From an uncultured Clostridium sp. (GTDB lineage: Bacteria > Bacillota > Clostridia > TANB77 > CAG-508): a DNA stretch of 42,251 nt. A model generated the notes under the pieces. The model searched no databases. It was given only the letters and a program-made list of their open reading frames with translations, and had not been told where the DNA came from. A program made the translations under genes and the position numbers. The stretch is taken from positions 1-42,251 of the forward strand of contig CATYUF010000008.1 of assembly GCA_958413095.1 (NCBI GenBank). Direction: 5' to 3'. This document shows, piece by piece, positions 6,945-15,512 of this stretch. How positions within the stretch are numbered: the stretch's first letter is position 1; every line of letters begins with the position of its first letter.

Positions 6945-8759
6945 TTATTTGCTTCTATTTGCTCTTTCTCTTTCTTTAGTGTCTAAGATTTTCTTTCTTA
7001 ATCTTAAAGATTTTGGTGTTACTTCTACTAATTCATCATCTTGTATAAATTCTATTGCTTTTTCTAATGACATTTGAATTGGTGGAACTAAACGTAATGC
7101 ATCATCTGAACCTGAAGCTCTTGTGTTTGTTAAGTGTTTTTCTTTACATACATTTATTGCTAAGTCTTCTCCTCTTGAATTTAGCCCAACTATCATTCCC
7201 TCATATACATCTACACCTGGTCCTATGAATAATTCTCCTTTGTCTTGTGCATTGTATAATCCATATGTTACTGATTTTCCTTTTTCGAAAGCTACTATTG
7301 TACCTCTTACACGAGCTTGTATGTCTCCTTTAAATGGTTCATATGAATCAAATATGTGATTCATTGTTCCTTCACCTTTTGTATCTGTAAGGAACTCTGT
7401 TCTATAACCAATTAGTCCTCTTGCTGGAATTCTAAATTCTATTTTAGTATGTCCTGCTTCTGCTGGTTCCATATTTACCATTTCTGCTTTTCTTCTACCT
7501 AATTTTTCTATTACATTTCCTACACAGTCGTCTGGTACATTTACTACTAATGCTTCTATTGGTTCACATTTAACACCATCTATTTCTTTTATGATAACTT
7601 TTGGTCTTGAAACTAATAATTCAAATCCTTCTCTTCTCATTGTTTCAATTAATACTGATAAATGTAATTCCCCTCTTCCTGATACTTCAAAAGAGTCTGG
7701 TGATTCTGTTTCTTTTACTCTTAAAGATACATTTCTTTCTAATTCTTTAAATAATCTGTCACGAATATGTCTTGATGTTATAAATTGTCCTTCTTTTCCT
7801 GCAAATGGTCCATTGTTTACACTAAATGTCATTGATACTGTTGGTTCATCAATATCTACAAAAGGTATTTTTTCTGGATTATTGAAATCACAAATAGTAT
7901 CTCCTATGTTTATATCTGGAAGTCCTGCAAGTTCTATGATATCTCCTGCTTTTCCTTCTTCAACTTCTACTTTATTTAATCCAACATGTGTATATACTTT
8001 TGCTATTCTTCCTTGTGTTACTTTATCTTCTTTTCCACATATTGCAACTGGCATTCCGTTTTTTATAATTCCTCTTTCTACTCTTCCAACTGCTATTCTT
8101 CCAACATAGTCATCATAATCAATATTAGATACTAACATTTGTGCTGGTCCTTCTTCATCACAGTTTGGTGCACTTATTGTATTTACTATTGTTTCAAATA
8201 AACAATTTAAATTGTCTGATTCTTCTGCTAAGTCCATTTTTGCAATTCCGTTTTTTGCTGAAGCATATACTACTGGGAATTCAAGTTGTTCATCACTTGC
8301 ATCTAATTCAATAAATAATTCTATTACTTGGTCAACTACTTTTTCTGGTGTTGCTCCTGGTCTATCTATTTTATTTATTACAACTATTGGTTTTAATCCT
8401 AATGATAATGATTTTTTCAAAACTTCTCTTGTTTGAGGCATTGCTCCTTCAAAGGCATCAACTAATAATAATACTCCATCTACTGTTTTTAGAACTCTTT
8501 CTACTTCTCCTCCAAAGTCAGCATGTCCTGGTGTATCAACAATATTTATTTTTATATCATTATACATAACAGATGTATTTTTTGATAAAATTGTAATTCC
8601 TCTTTCTTTTTCTATATCATTTGAGTCCATTACTCTCTCTTGTATTTGTTCATTTTCTCTGAAAACATGGCTTTGTCTTAATAGTGCGTCTACTAATGTT
8701 GTTTTACCATGGTCTACGTGTGCAATTATAGCTATGTTTCTAATATTTTTGTTATTCAT
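6945..8759 (-). CDS. typA: Translational GTPase TypA/BipA
   Basis: A ribosome-associated GTPase of the elongation factor family, 604 aa (usual about 610). It acts in 50S assembly and stress or cold adaptation. The G motifs are HVDHGKT (G1), the ERGITI switch, DTPGHADF (G3) and NKIDRP (G4). EF-G-like domains and the BipA-specific C-terminal domain follow, with GRGELHLSVL, PARGLIGYR and TNTRASGSDDALRL. An in-frame ATG exists at 8774, but GGGAG lies between it and the ATG at 8759 with 8 nt spacing, so the downstream start is preferred. It is flanked by hairpins and looks monocistronic. Confidence 0.96.
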   Translation of the reverse strand: MNNKNIRNIAIIAHVDHGKTTLVDALLRQSHVFRENEQIQERVMDSNDIEKERGITILSKNTSVMYNDIKINIVDTPGHADFGGEVERVLKTVDGVLLLVDAFEGAMPQTREVLKKSLSLGLKPIVVINKIDRPGATPEKVVDQVIELFIELDASDEQLEFPVVYASAKNGIAKMDLAEESDNLNCLFETIVNTISAPNCDEEGPAQMLVSNIDYDDYVGRIAVGRVERGIIKNGMPVAICGKEDKVTQGRIAKVYTHVGLNKVEVEEGKAGDIIELAGLPDINIGDTICDFNNPEKIPFVDIDEPTVSMTFSVNNGPFAGKEGQFITSRHIRDRLFKELERNVSLRVKETESPDSFEVSGRGELHLSVLIETMRREGFELLVSRPKVIIKEIDGVKCEPIEALVVNVPDDCVGNVIEKLGRRKAEMVNMEPAEAGHTKIEFRIPARGLIGYRTEFLTDTKGEGTMNHIFDSYEPFKGDIQARVRGTIVAFEKGKSVTYGLYNAQDKGELFIGPGVDVYEGMIVGLNSRGEDLAINVCKEKHLTNTRASGSDDALRLVPPIQMSLEKAIEFIQDDELVEVTPKSLRLRKKILDTKERERANRSK

Positions 8760-8954
8760 TTTTATTACTCCCATCTTTAATAAATTATAATCCTATATTT
8801 TTATAAAACTTAAGTTACAAAATTATTATATTTTTGTAAAAAAATAATTACATTGTTTGTTTTAGCTTTTAACATTAGTTAAGATTTATTATTAGTACTA
8901 AATAATGCTAAATAATATTAACTAAGTTCCTAGTATTTCTCAAATTCATAACTT

Positions 8955-8989
8955 AAGACGCTTTTCAAGTCTTTTTTGAAAAACGTCTT
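8955..8989 (-). terminator. Probable terminator of the cmk-plsC unit
   Basis: A 14-bp stem (8955-8968 with 8976-8989). The single non-Watson-Crick position is a G-U wobble in minus-strand RNA but a C-A mismatch in plus-strand RNA, which supports minus-strand use. The T run after it is poor. Confidence 0.5.
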
Positions 8990-9026
8990 TTGTCTATTTT
9001 ACATATAAAATTATATAACAATTTTA

Positions 9027-9623
9027 TTATTTTGTCAACTCTATAATTTTATCCATTATTTCTTCTGTTATTTCTTCTAATTTTTCCTTATCTTTTGTTC
9101 CTTTATATTTGCTATAATCAAGTGGTTTACCATATGTAATAGTTACTTTTCTATTTTCTTTAGTTCCTCCTTTAATTCCACAAGGTACTACTTTTGCTCC
9201 ACTTCTAACTGCAAAAAATGCTACCCCATCTTTTACTTTTTCACCCTTTTCTAGACCATTTCTAGTTCCTTCTGGAAATAGTCCTATACATTGTCCAGAT
9301 TTTAAAAATTTTAATGATGTTTTTATTGCTGTCACATCTTTTTCATCTCTTTTTACTGGTATGGCTTCAAATACCCATCCTAAAAATGCTAAGAATTTAT
9401 TATTATATAGCTCCTCTTTTGCTAAAAATTTCATATCTCTTTTGGCTGTTGCTACCATTAATGGTGGGTCTAAATAAGTTCTATGATTTCCACAAAATAT
9501 TAGTGGTCCTTCTTTTGGGATATTTTCTAACCCTATAATTTCAGCTCTATAATATACTTTGCACCATATATATATTGCTCCTCTTACTATACTTTTTATT
9601 ATATTTTTTAAAAATTTTTTCAT
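9027..9623 (-). CDS. plsC: 1-acyl-sn-glycerol-3-phosphate acyltransferase
   Basis: A membrane-associated lysophosphatidic acid acyltransferase of 198 aa that makes phosphatidic acid for phospholipid synthesis. The catalytic HX4D motif is NHRTYLD (H47, D52), and the glycerophosphate-binding motif is FPEGTR (116-121). VKRDEKD near residue 90 fits motif II. An amphipathic and hydrophobic N-terminus (about 1-22) would tether it to the membrane. It lies 63 nt downstream of cmk, an order common in clostridia. The ribosome site before the ATG is weak (GAAGCG), but no other start is available in frame. Confidence 0.92.
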   Translation of the reverse strand: MKKFLKNIIKSIVRGAIYIWCKVYYRAEIIGLENIPKEGPLIFCGNHRTYLDPPLMVATAKRDMKFLAKEELYNNKFLAFLGWVFEAIPVKRDEKDVTAIKTSLKFLKSGQCIGLFPEGTRNGLEKGEKVKDGVAFFAVRSGAKVVPCGIKGGTKENRKVTITYGKPLDYSKYKGTKDKEKLEEITEEIMDKIIELTK

Positions 9624-9686
9624 TTTCGCTTCGCATAATTAATCTTGTAAAACTTTTATTTCACTTGATTAATTTTTCCTTTCTTT

Positions 9687-10370
9687 TTATTTTATTACTT
9701 TATTCAACTTTTCATTAACTATACTTATTATTTTTTCACTTACTTCTTCTATTGTCATTTCACTTGTGTCAAGATATATTGCATCTTCTGCTTGTTTTAG
9801 TGGTGCAACTTTACTTGTTTTATCGTTGTTATCTCTAAATTTTATATTTTCTAAAATTTCCTCAAATGTTGTTTGTATTCCTTTTTCTTCATTCTGTTTT
9901 TGCCTTCTTCTTGCTCTTTCTTCTGGAGTCGCATCTAAATATATTTTTACATTTGCATTTGGAAATACATTTGTTCCTATATCTCTTCCTTCCATTATAA
10001 CATTTTTTCCTTGTGCTATATTTCTTTGAAAATCCGCCATTCTTTCTCTAACTTCTGGTATATGAGATATCTGAGAAACTAATTCATTTACTTTAGGTGT
10101 TCTTATTTCTTTTGAAACGTCTTCTCCATCTAAGAAAAATTGTTCTTCACCTTTTAAATCTTTTTTTATTTCAATTTTTATTTTATTTAATAAATTTACT
10201 ATTTTTTCTGTCTCTTCTAATTTATATTTATTATTTATTACTGCTAGAGTTACACATCTATATGTTGCGCCTGTATCAATATTTACTAATCCTAATTTTT
10301 CGCCTACTATTTTTGTTATTGTTCCTTTTCCACTTCCCGCTGGTCCATCAATAGCTACTATAAATGACAT
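9687..10370 (-). CDS. cmk: Cytidylate kinase
   Basis: An ATP-dependent CMP/dCMP kinase of 227 aa, the usual length for bacterial Cmk. The P-loop is GPAGSGKG (9-16), followed by the DTGATYR substrate segment, EGRDIGTNVFPNA and the lid-region arginines in PEERARRRQKQ. It supplies CDP for nucleic acid and phospholipid synthesis, which fits the downstream plsC. The ATG follows the stop codon of the upstream P-loop/Asp23 gene with no gap, so the two are almost certainly cotranscribed and translationally coupled. Confidence 0.95.
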   Translation of the reverse strand: MSFIVAIDGPAGSGKGTITKIVGEKLGLVNIDTGATYRCVTLAVINNKYKLEETEKIVNLLNKIKIEIKKDLKGEEQFFLDGEDVSKEIRTPKVNELVSQISHIPEVRERMADFQRNIAQGKNVIMEGRDIGTNVFPNANVKIYLDATPEERARRRQKQNEEKGIQTTFEEILENIKFRDNNDKTSKVAPLKQAEDAIYLDTSEMTIEEVSEKIISIVNEKLNKVIK

Positions 10371-11231
10371 CTATTTTTCCTCCTCTTGTGGTACATAAAT
10401 ATTTTTTGCAACTACTTCTAAGTTAACAACATTCATGGCTGTAAGTTTTTCTATTTCTTTTCTTGCCTTTTTCTTGAATTCTTTTATTCCATCTACAACA
10501 TTATAACCATACATTATTGTAACTTCCATATAAAGTTTTGCACCTTCTCCATAATTTTCAACTCTTGTTTTTAATATTTTATATATTGCTGGTGTTTGTA
10601 CTGCTAAATACTCTAAAATCTGTCTAAATACTGTATCTGAAATTGTAAAATTTCCTAAGTAACTAAAAGTTGGTCTTATTATAGATTTTTCAGATACATA
10701 TGGTTTTTCACCTTTTCCTTTTGATTTAAAAATTTGTAATGGGTCTAACAAATAACCTGAAAAATCCTTTTTTATTTCAAAAGTCGGAACAGGTATTACA
10801 TGTTTTCCTTCTGTTACCCTTATTCTTCTTGCTGTTTCCATTTCTTGCTCTGTTGCTACATCTGTTATATATATTGTTTCAGAAATTTCTGGTAATTCTA
10901 AATTTGCCGCAATCTTTTTTACCATTCCATCTGATGTTCCTAAAATTAATATGCTTTGAGGTCTATATTTTCTTAATGCTTTTATTATATTATCTCTTTC
11001 TTCTTTTTCATAAAATAATGCATGTTTTACTGTTCCTACTTTTGTAGGAGCTTTTTTTGCTGATTCACCTGCTATTACTTTATTGTCCATTATTAATAAA
11101 CCATCATCTATAATGAATTTTATATTTTTTTCACTTGCTACCATTTGAGCTCTATAACTTTTTCCTGTTCCAGATGGTCCTACAAATGCATATACTTTTA
11201 TTTTGCTATTAAATATTTCATCTAAAATCAT
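10371..11231 (-). CDS. P-loop NTPase fused to an Asp23/Gls24-like domain
   Basis: A 286-aa protein with two parts. Residues 12-130 carry a Walker A motif, GPSGTGKS (18-25), with a hydrophobic strand before it, an IIDDGLLI acidic strand and an SILILGTSD strand, as in a small ATPase or kinase-like fold. Residues 190-280 resemble the Asp23/Gls24 envelope-stress domain: ISDTVFRQILEYLAVQ, then an alternating beta region and a helix ending in EKLTAMNVVNLEV. Asp23 proteins usually bind membranes near cell-wall enzymes. The role of this fusion is not known to me. The gene sits directly against cmk. Its 5' region is unusual: the only good ribosome site is 36 nt upstream, with a hairpin in between (see 11229-11274). 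A nucleotide-binding regulator is an inference. Confidence 0.7.
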   Translation of the reverse strand: MILDEIFNSKIKVYAFVGPSGTGKSYRAQMVASEKNIKFIIDDGLLIMDNKVIAGESAKKAPTKVGTVKHALFYEKEERDNIIKALRKYRPQSILILGTSDGMVKKIAANLELPEISETIYITDVATEQEMETARRIRVTEGKHVIPVPTFEIKKDFSGYLLDPLQIFKSKGKGEKPYVSEKSIIRPTFSYLGNFTISDTVFRQILEYLAVQTPAIYKILKTRVENYGEGAKLYMEVTIMYGYNVVDGIKEFKKKARKEIEKLTAMNVVNLEVVAKNIYVPQEEEK

Positions 11232-11274
11232 TTCTTTTTATATGATATATTTTCTTAATATCATATTCTCCTTT
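11229..11274 (-). promoter_or_regulatory. Distant ribosome site bridged by a hairpin
   Basis: Reading the minus strand, AAAGGAG (11274-11268) is followed by ATATGATAT, an 8-9 nt loop and ATATCATAT (stem 11258-11266 with 11240-11248), then AAAAAGAA and the ATG. The linear gap is 36 nt. With the 27 nt hairpin folded out, the gap is 9 nt, which is optimal. An 8-codon ORF beginning at 11264 and ending at 11238 overlaps the hairpin and could instead act as a coupled leader. Confidence 0.45.
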
Positions 11275-11394
11275 CACATTTATTATTTAACTCTTATTAA
11301 GTATAAAAATTAAATTTATTTTCATTTTGGTTACAAAGCCCCCAAAATTTTATTGTATTTCTTATTCAAGCCAAAGCCTCTTAACCTTTTCTTA

Positions 11395-12528
11395 TTATTC
11401 AAAATCTGTTTCACTTAAATTTGGATAAGCAAATTCTTTTCCACCTTCTGTGAATTGTCCACTTGTTATATGGTCTTGGTCCATTGTTTCTTTTCCTTTT
11501 AGAAAATATCTATATTTTGATTTTTTATTTAAAATTCCTCCTCCTATTATAATAGGGTCATCCCATGTTGTGTCTACTGCATACCATGAATTATTTAATT
11601 TCACATAATTCCATGCATGATTTTCAGTATTTCCTTCTCCATTTGTTGCTGTTCCTATTACTAATATACATGGTATGTTTAATTCATCTAAAATATATTT
11701 ATATGCTCTAGCATAACCTTCGCATACACATTCTTTATTTATTAATGCTCCATATATATTATATATATTAGGTTTAGAAATTGAACTGTCATATGAAATA
11801 TTATCAACTAAGTAATCATGTACCATTTTCATATCTTCATAAACATTTCCTGTTCTATTTGATATTATTTGATTTTTTATATTTTCTATCTCTACTATTG
11901 CATTATCTACCTGTTCTTTAGAATTAAATTCATCAATTAGGTAATTAGCTTCATTTCCATTATTTATGAATACATTATATGTTACATTTTTTCCTCTTGT
12001 TGTTGTTTCTATATTCAAATACATTTTTTTAGGATTTAAGTAAAATACATCTGGATTATCATAGGTATATGCTTCTATTGCAGATTGATAAAATTTTCCT
12101 AACTCTTCTTGGCCATTTTCTTGCTTTAATATATCTGAAAATAAAGTTCCAAGTTCTATTTTGTATGTTCCTGTTTTCATATTTTCTTTATTTTGTGTAA
12201 AAGCTTTATATATTGTTTTTGACGGTTCTTCTAATTGGTTATAAAAATATTTATTTACTTTTACATTGTCATAATTTACATTTTTGATATTTGTATCTTC
12301 TATTTTACTTATAGGATTTTCTACTATTTCTGGTGTTTTTATATCCTCTTCTACTGTATTATTTTGTTCTTTTTCAATTTTATTAACAGGATTTTCTACA
12401 AATGCTAATTCTTCATTTTCATCAGGTTTTATATATTCTTGTAAGAAAATTAATCCTAATACCAAAGTTGTTGCAATTATTCCTATAACTATTAAAAATA
12501 TTATTATTGATGTTATTTTATCTCTCAC
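11395..12528 (-). CDS. Membrane-anchored transglutaminase-like domain protein
   Basis: A 377-aa protein with an N-terminal transmembrane segment (about 5-30), an acidic linker (33-90) and a long extracellular region. Residues 230-322 form a transglutaminase-like papain fold with the expected triad: Cys269 in CVCEGYARAY, His303 in NHAWNYV and Asp319 in VDTTWDD. Such proteins act on cell-surface proteins or peptides as proteases, amidases or cross-linkers. The substrate is not predictable here. The segment between 110 and 220, with NPDVFYLNP, is common in clostridial homologues, which often accompany cell-wall or spore-coat functions. It stands alone, diverging from the ger operon. No clear hairpin follows it. 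Confidence 0.82.
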   Translation of the reverse strand: MRDKITSIIIFLIVIGIIATTLVLGLIFLQEYIKPDENEELAFVENPVNKIEKEQNNTVEEDIKTPEIVENPISKIEDTNIKNVNYDNVKVNKYFYNQLEEPSKTIYKAFTQNKENMKTGTYKIELGTLFSDILKQENGQEELGKFYQSAIEAYTYDNPDVFYLNPKKMYLNIETTTRGKNVTYNVFINNGNEANYLIDEFNSKEQVDNAIVEIENIKNQIISNRTGNVYEDMKMVHDYLVDNISYDSSISKPNIYNIYGALINKECVCEGYARAYKYILDELNIPCILVIGTATNGEGNTENHAWNYVKLNNSWYAVDTTWDDPIIIGGGILNKKSKYRYFLKGKETMDQDHITSGQFTEGGKEFAYPNLSETDFE

Positions 12529-12687
12529 TTTGATTTCAATCCTTTCTTAAATCAAAAAATTTTTCAATTTAATTAAATTTGTCAATATCGTAATAATTAT
12601 AACATTTTTTAATTCTAAAAACTAGTATAATTTTTAAAAATTTACTAATAATATTTTTAAATATAATTATTAAAATTGGAGCTTATT

Positions 12688-14389
12688 ATGACTTTTAAAA
12701 ATTTATTTGATACTTTGTTTTCTTATAAACCAAGTAATGATTCAAATCATAAATTTAACTTAATAGAAGATGCTCATATACGAAATTATCCTAATAGTGA
12801 TATTGGAAAAAAAGATACTGATACTAAAAAAATTTTTACAAGTCTAGATGTGAATTTAGAATATGTAAAAACCAAGTATAATTTATTAATAAATTCAGAT
12901 ATTGTTTTAAGGCAATTTACTTTAAATGCCAGAGGAAAACAGTATAATGCTTTTCTTCTTTATATTGATGGTATGATTAATAGTGAATTAATGGATAATT
13001 TTGTTTTAAAACCTTTAATGATGAGAAATCGTAATAATCTATACGATGGTGGTCAAAATAAAGTAGTTTCTCAAGCAGTGGCTAATAATATTACTGTGAG
13101 AAAAGTCAAAAAATTTGATTTGCCTTCATATATAATAAATTGTTTGCTCCCTCAAAATACTGTAAAACAAGCAAAAACCTTTGAACAAGCTTTTACTGGC
13201 ATCAATTCTCGGAAACTGTGCACTTTTTATAGATACTTTAGATTTAGCTTTTGATATTGAAGTCAAAGGTTATGCATATAGAAATCCTGAAAAACCTAAT
13301 AACGAAATTGTAGTAAAAGGTTCTCATGTTTCTTTTGTAGAAAATCTAAGAACAAATACTTCTTTACTTAGAAGATTTATTAATAATGAAAATTTGATTA
13401 TTGAAAATATTGAAATTGGAAATATAACTAAAACTAAATGTGGCTTATGTTATATTGGAGATTTAGCAAATGATGACCTAATTGCTGAAGTAAAATATAG
13501 AATGAATAATTTATCAGTAGATTCTTTACTTTCAGCTGGTCAATTAGAACAATTAATTAGTGAAACAAATAGATTAGATGTTCCTCAAGTTTTATCTACT
13601 GAAAGACCTGATAAAGCTTCTAGTTATTTATTAGATGGTAGAATTGTAATCTTAGTAGATGGTGCACCATATTCAATAGTTATTCCTGCTATTCTTACTG
13701 ATTTTTTAAGTTCTCCTGATGATAAAAACCAAAAAGCTATTTTTTCTAATTTTTCTAAGTTAATTAGATTATTTGCTGCTTTTATAACTTTACTATTACC
13801 TGGATTATATATGGCTATTACTAGCTTCCATCAAGAAATATTACCGACAGAATTGTTATACTCTATCCTTGCTTCAAGAGAAAATGTACCTTTTCCTATA
13901 ATCTTAGAGTTATTACTATTAGAATTATCTTTCGAGTTAATTAGAGAAGCAGGTCTTAGAGTTCCTGCCCCTATTGGTCCTACAATAGGAATTGTTGGTG
14001 CTATTGTTATGGGACAAGCTGCTGTAAGTGCTGGAATTGTTAGTCCTATTTTAATTATAGTTGTTGCAATTACTGCCACTGCTTCTTTTGCTATTCCTGA
14101 TTATTCTTTTAGTTTCCATTTGCGAGTATATAGATTTGTTTTTATTTTTTTAGGTTACCTTTGTGGATTTTTAGGTATATCTTTAGGTTTATTTGTTTAT
14201 TTATCTATGATAGTAAATACTACTTCTTTTGGTGTTCCTTACACTATTGGACTTTCTCCTTTTGAAAAAATCAAAGGTTCTAAGTATTATTTACCTCCTA
14301 TTTGGAAAAGAGAATATCGTTCTAGTTTTCTAAATTCAAAAAAAGAACAAAAACAAGATAATATCTCTTTAAAGTGGAAAAAGTATTAA
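12688..14389 (+). CDS. gerA: Spore germination receptor subunit GerA, interrupted by a +1 frameshift
   Basis: The A subunit of a Ger-type nutrient germination receptor of the spore inner membrane. Frame 1 from the ATG at 12688 gives 174 codons of the N-terminal domain. It reaches CGG at 13210-12 and would stop at 13254. Homology resumes one base later at GGA (13211) and runs 392 residues. This second part includes the conserved LRTNTSLLRRF segment and about five membrane helices between 13740 and 14240, such as LFAAFITLLLPGLYMAI. Skipping the C at 13210 gives an uninterrupted 566-aa protein reading INS-GNCALFID, as expected for GerA. GGAG at 12678-12681 sits 6 nt before the ATG; a TTG at 12676 is in frame but precedes the ribosome site. 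It may be a programmed or codon-driven frameshift, a recent mutation, or a sequence error. gerB, gerC and a small gene follow on the same strand. Confidence 0.85.
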
Positions 14390-14408
14390 GAAAGGAGTTA
14401 AATTAATT

Positions 14409-15512
14409 ATGGATAATTCTAAAATTGGTACTGCTGAAGCGATTAGTATAGTTTTAGGTGTTTTTGTGGCACATACTCTCGTTTCTTTACCTAGAACTAT
14501 GCTAGAAACTGCCAATTCTGCTACAATTATAAATATTATTTATGTTGGAATAATTGCCATAGCACTTACTGTTCTTATTTATAAGTTAATTAAGAATTTT
14601 CCAGGTAGTGACTTAGTAGATATTTCAGAATATTTAGGAGGAAAAGTTTTTAAAAAATTTGTAGGAATTGTTTTTATAATTTATTTTATTAGTAGTACTG
14701 CTATTCTCATAAGAAATTTTTGTGAATGTTTAAAAATTGTATATTATCCAATGACAAGTTTGATATTTATAATTCTTGCATTCATAGTTGCCATTTGCAT
14801 TGTATTAAAATATAATTTTTCAGCTATCTCAAAAGTAAATCTTTTGATTATGCCTTTAGTAGTATTTAGTATTATCTTCTTATTTGTAGCTAATATGCAA
14901 AACTTTTCTTTGTATAATATTTTTCCTATAATGGGAAATAGCTTATTTAATACTTTTATAATTGGTCTTGGAAATCTAGGAGCTTTTGGGGGAATATCTT
15001 TACTTTATTTTCTTCCCCCTTACTTAAAAGAACCAGCAAAAATGAAAAAAGTTTTCATCACTTCAATAGCTTTAGGAACCATCTATATACTAATATCTGT
15101 TTCTACTATACTATTTTTATTGATTTTTTTAATGTATTCTAATGAAATTATGCCTCTGTATTCTGCTGCTAGATATATTGAGTTTGGAACTTTCTTTCAG
15201 AGATTAGAATCTGCCTTTTTATTACTTTGGATTTTTCAAATGGCTTGTTATCTAACAATTTCCTCTAAATTTTCTATTGCAATATTTAAAAAAATCACTA
15301 ATGTAAAAGATGATACTCCTTTAATTTTAGTTTTTGGAATATTAATTTTCTCAATTAGCTTATTACCTTCTAATTATGCAGTTTCTAAGTTTATTGAGGA
15401 TTATGTATATAAATATATGGTCTTAGGAATTGTTTTAGTATTTTCTATTATAATTCTAATTTTAGCTAATATAAAGAAAAGAAAAAAGGTAGGTAACAAA
15501 AATGAATCATAA
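14409..15512 (+). CDS. gerB: Spore germination receptor subunit GerB (spore permease family)
   Basis: An integral membrane protein of 367 aa in the amino acid/polyamine/organocation-like spore permease family. About ten hydrophobic helices run through the whole length, from AISIVLGVFVAHTLV at the N-terminus to the last helix near residue 345. The tail is basic (KKRKKVGNK). The B subunit binds the nutrient germinant and forms the receptor with GerA and GerC. An AAAGGAG site lies 11 nt before the ATG. The 3' end overlaps gerC by 11 bp, so the genes are coupled. Confidence 0.92.
   Translation: MDNSKIGTAEAISIVLGVFVAHTLVSLPRTMLETANSATIINIIYVGIIAIALTVLIYKLIKNFPGSDLVDISEYLGGKVFKKFVGIVFIIYFISSTAILIRNFCECLKIVYYPMTSLIFIILAFIVAICIVLKYNFSAISKVNLLIMPLVVFSIIFLFVANMQNFSLYNIFPIMGNSLFNTFIIGLGNLGAFGGISLLYFLPPYLKEPAKMKKVFITSIALGTIYILISVSTILFLLIFLMYSNEIMPLYSAARYIEFGTFFQRLESAFLLLWIFQMACYLTISSKFSIAIFKKITNVKDDTPLILVFGILIFSISLLPSNYAVSKFIEDYVYKYMVLGIVLVFSIIILILANIKKRKKVGNKNES

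Noticed and set aside
12676..12687. TTG start for gerA
   Set aside because: The TTG precedes the GGAG ribosome site, which is well placed for the ATG at 12688.
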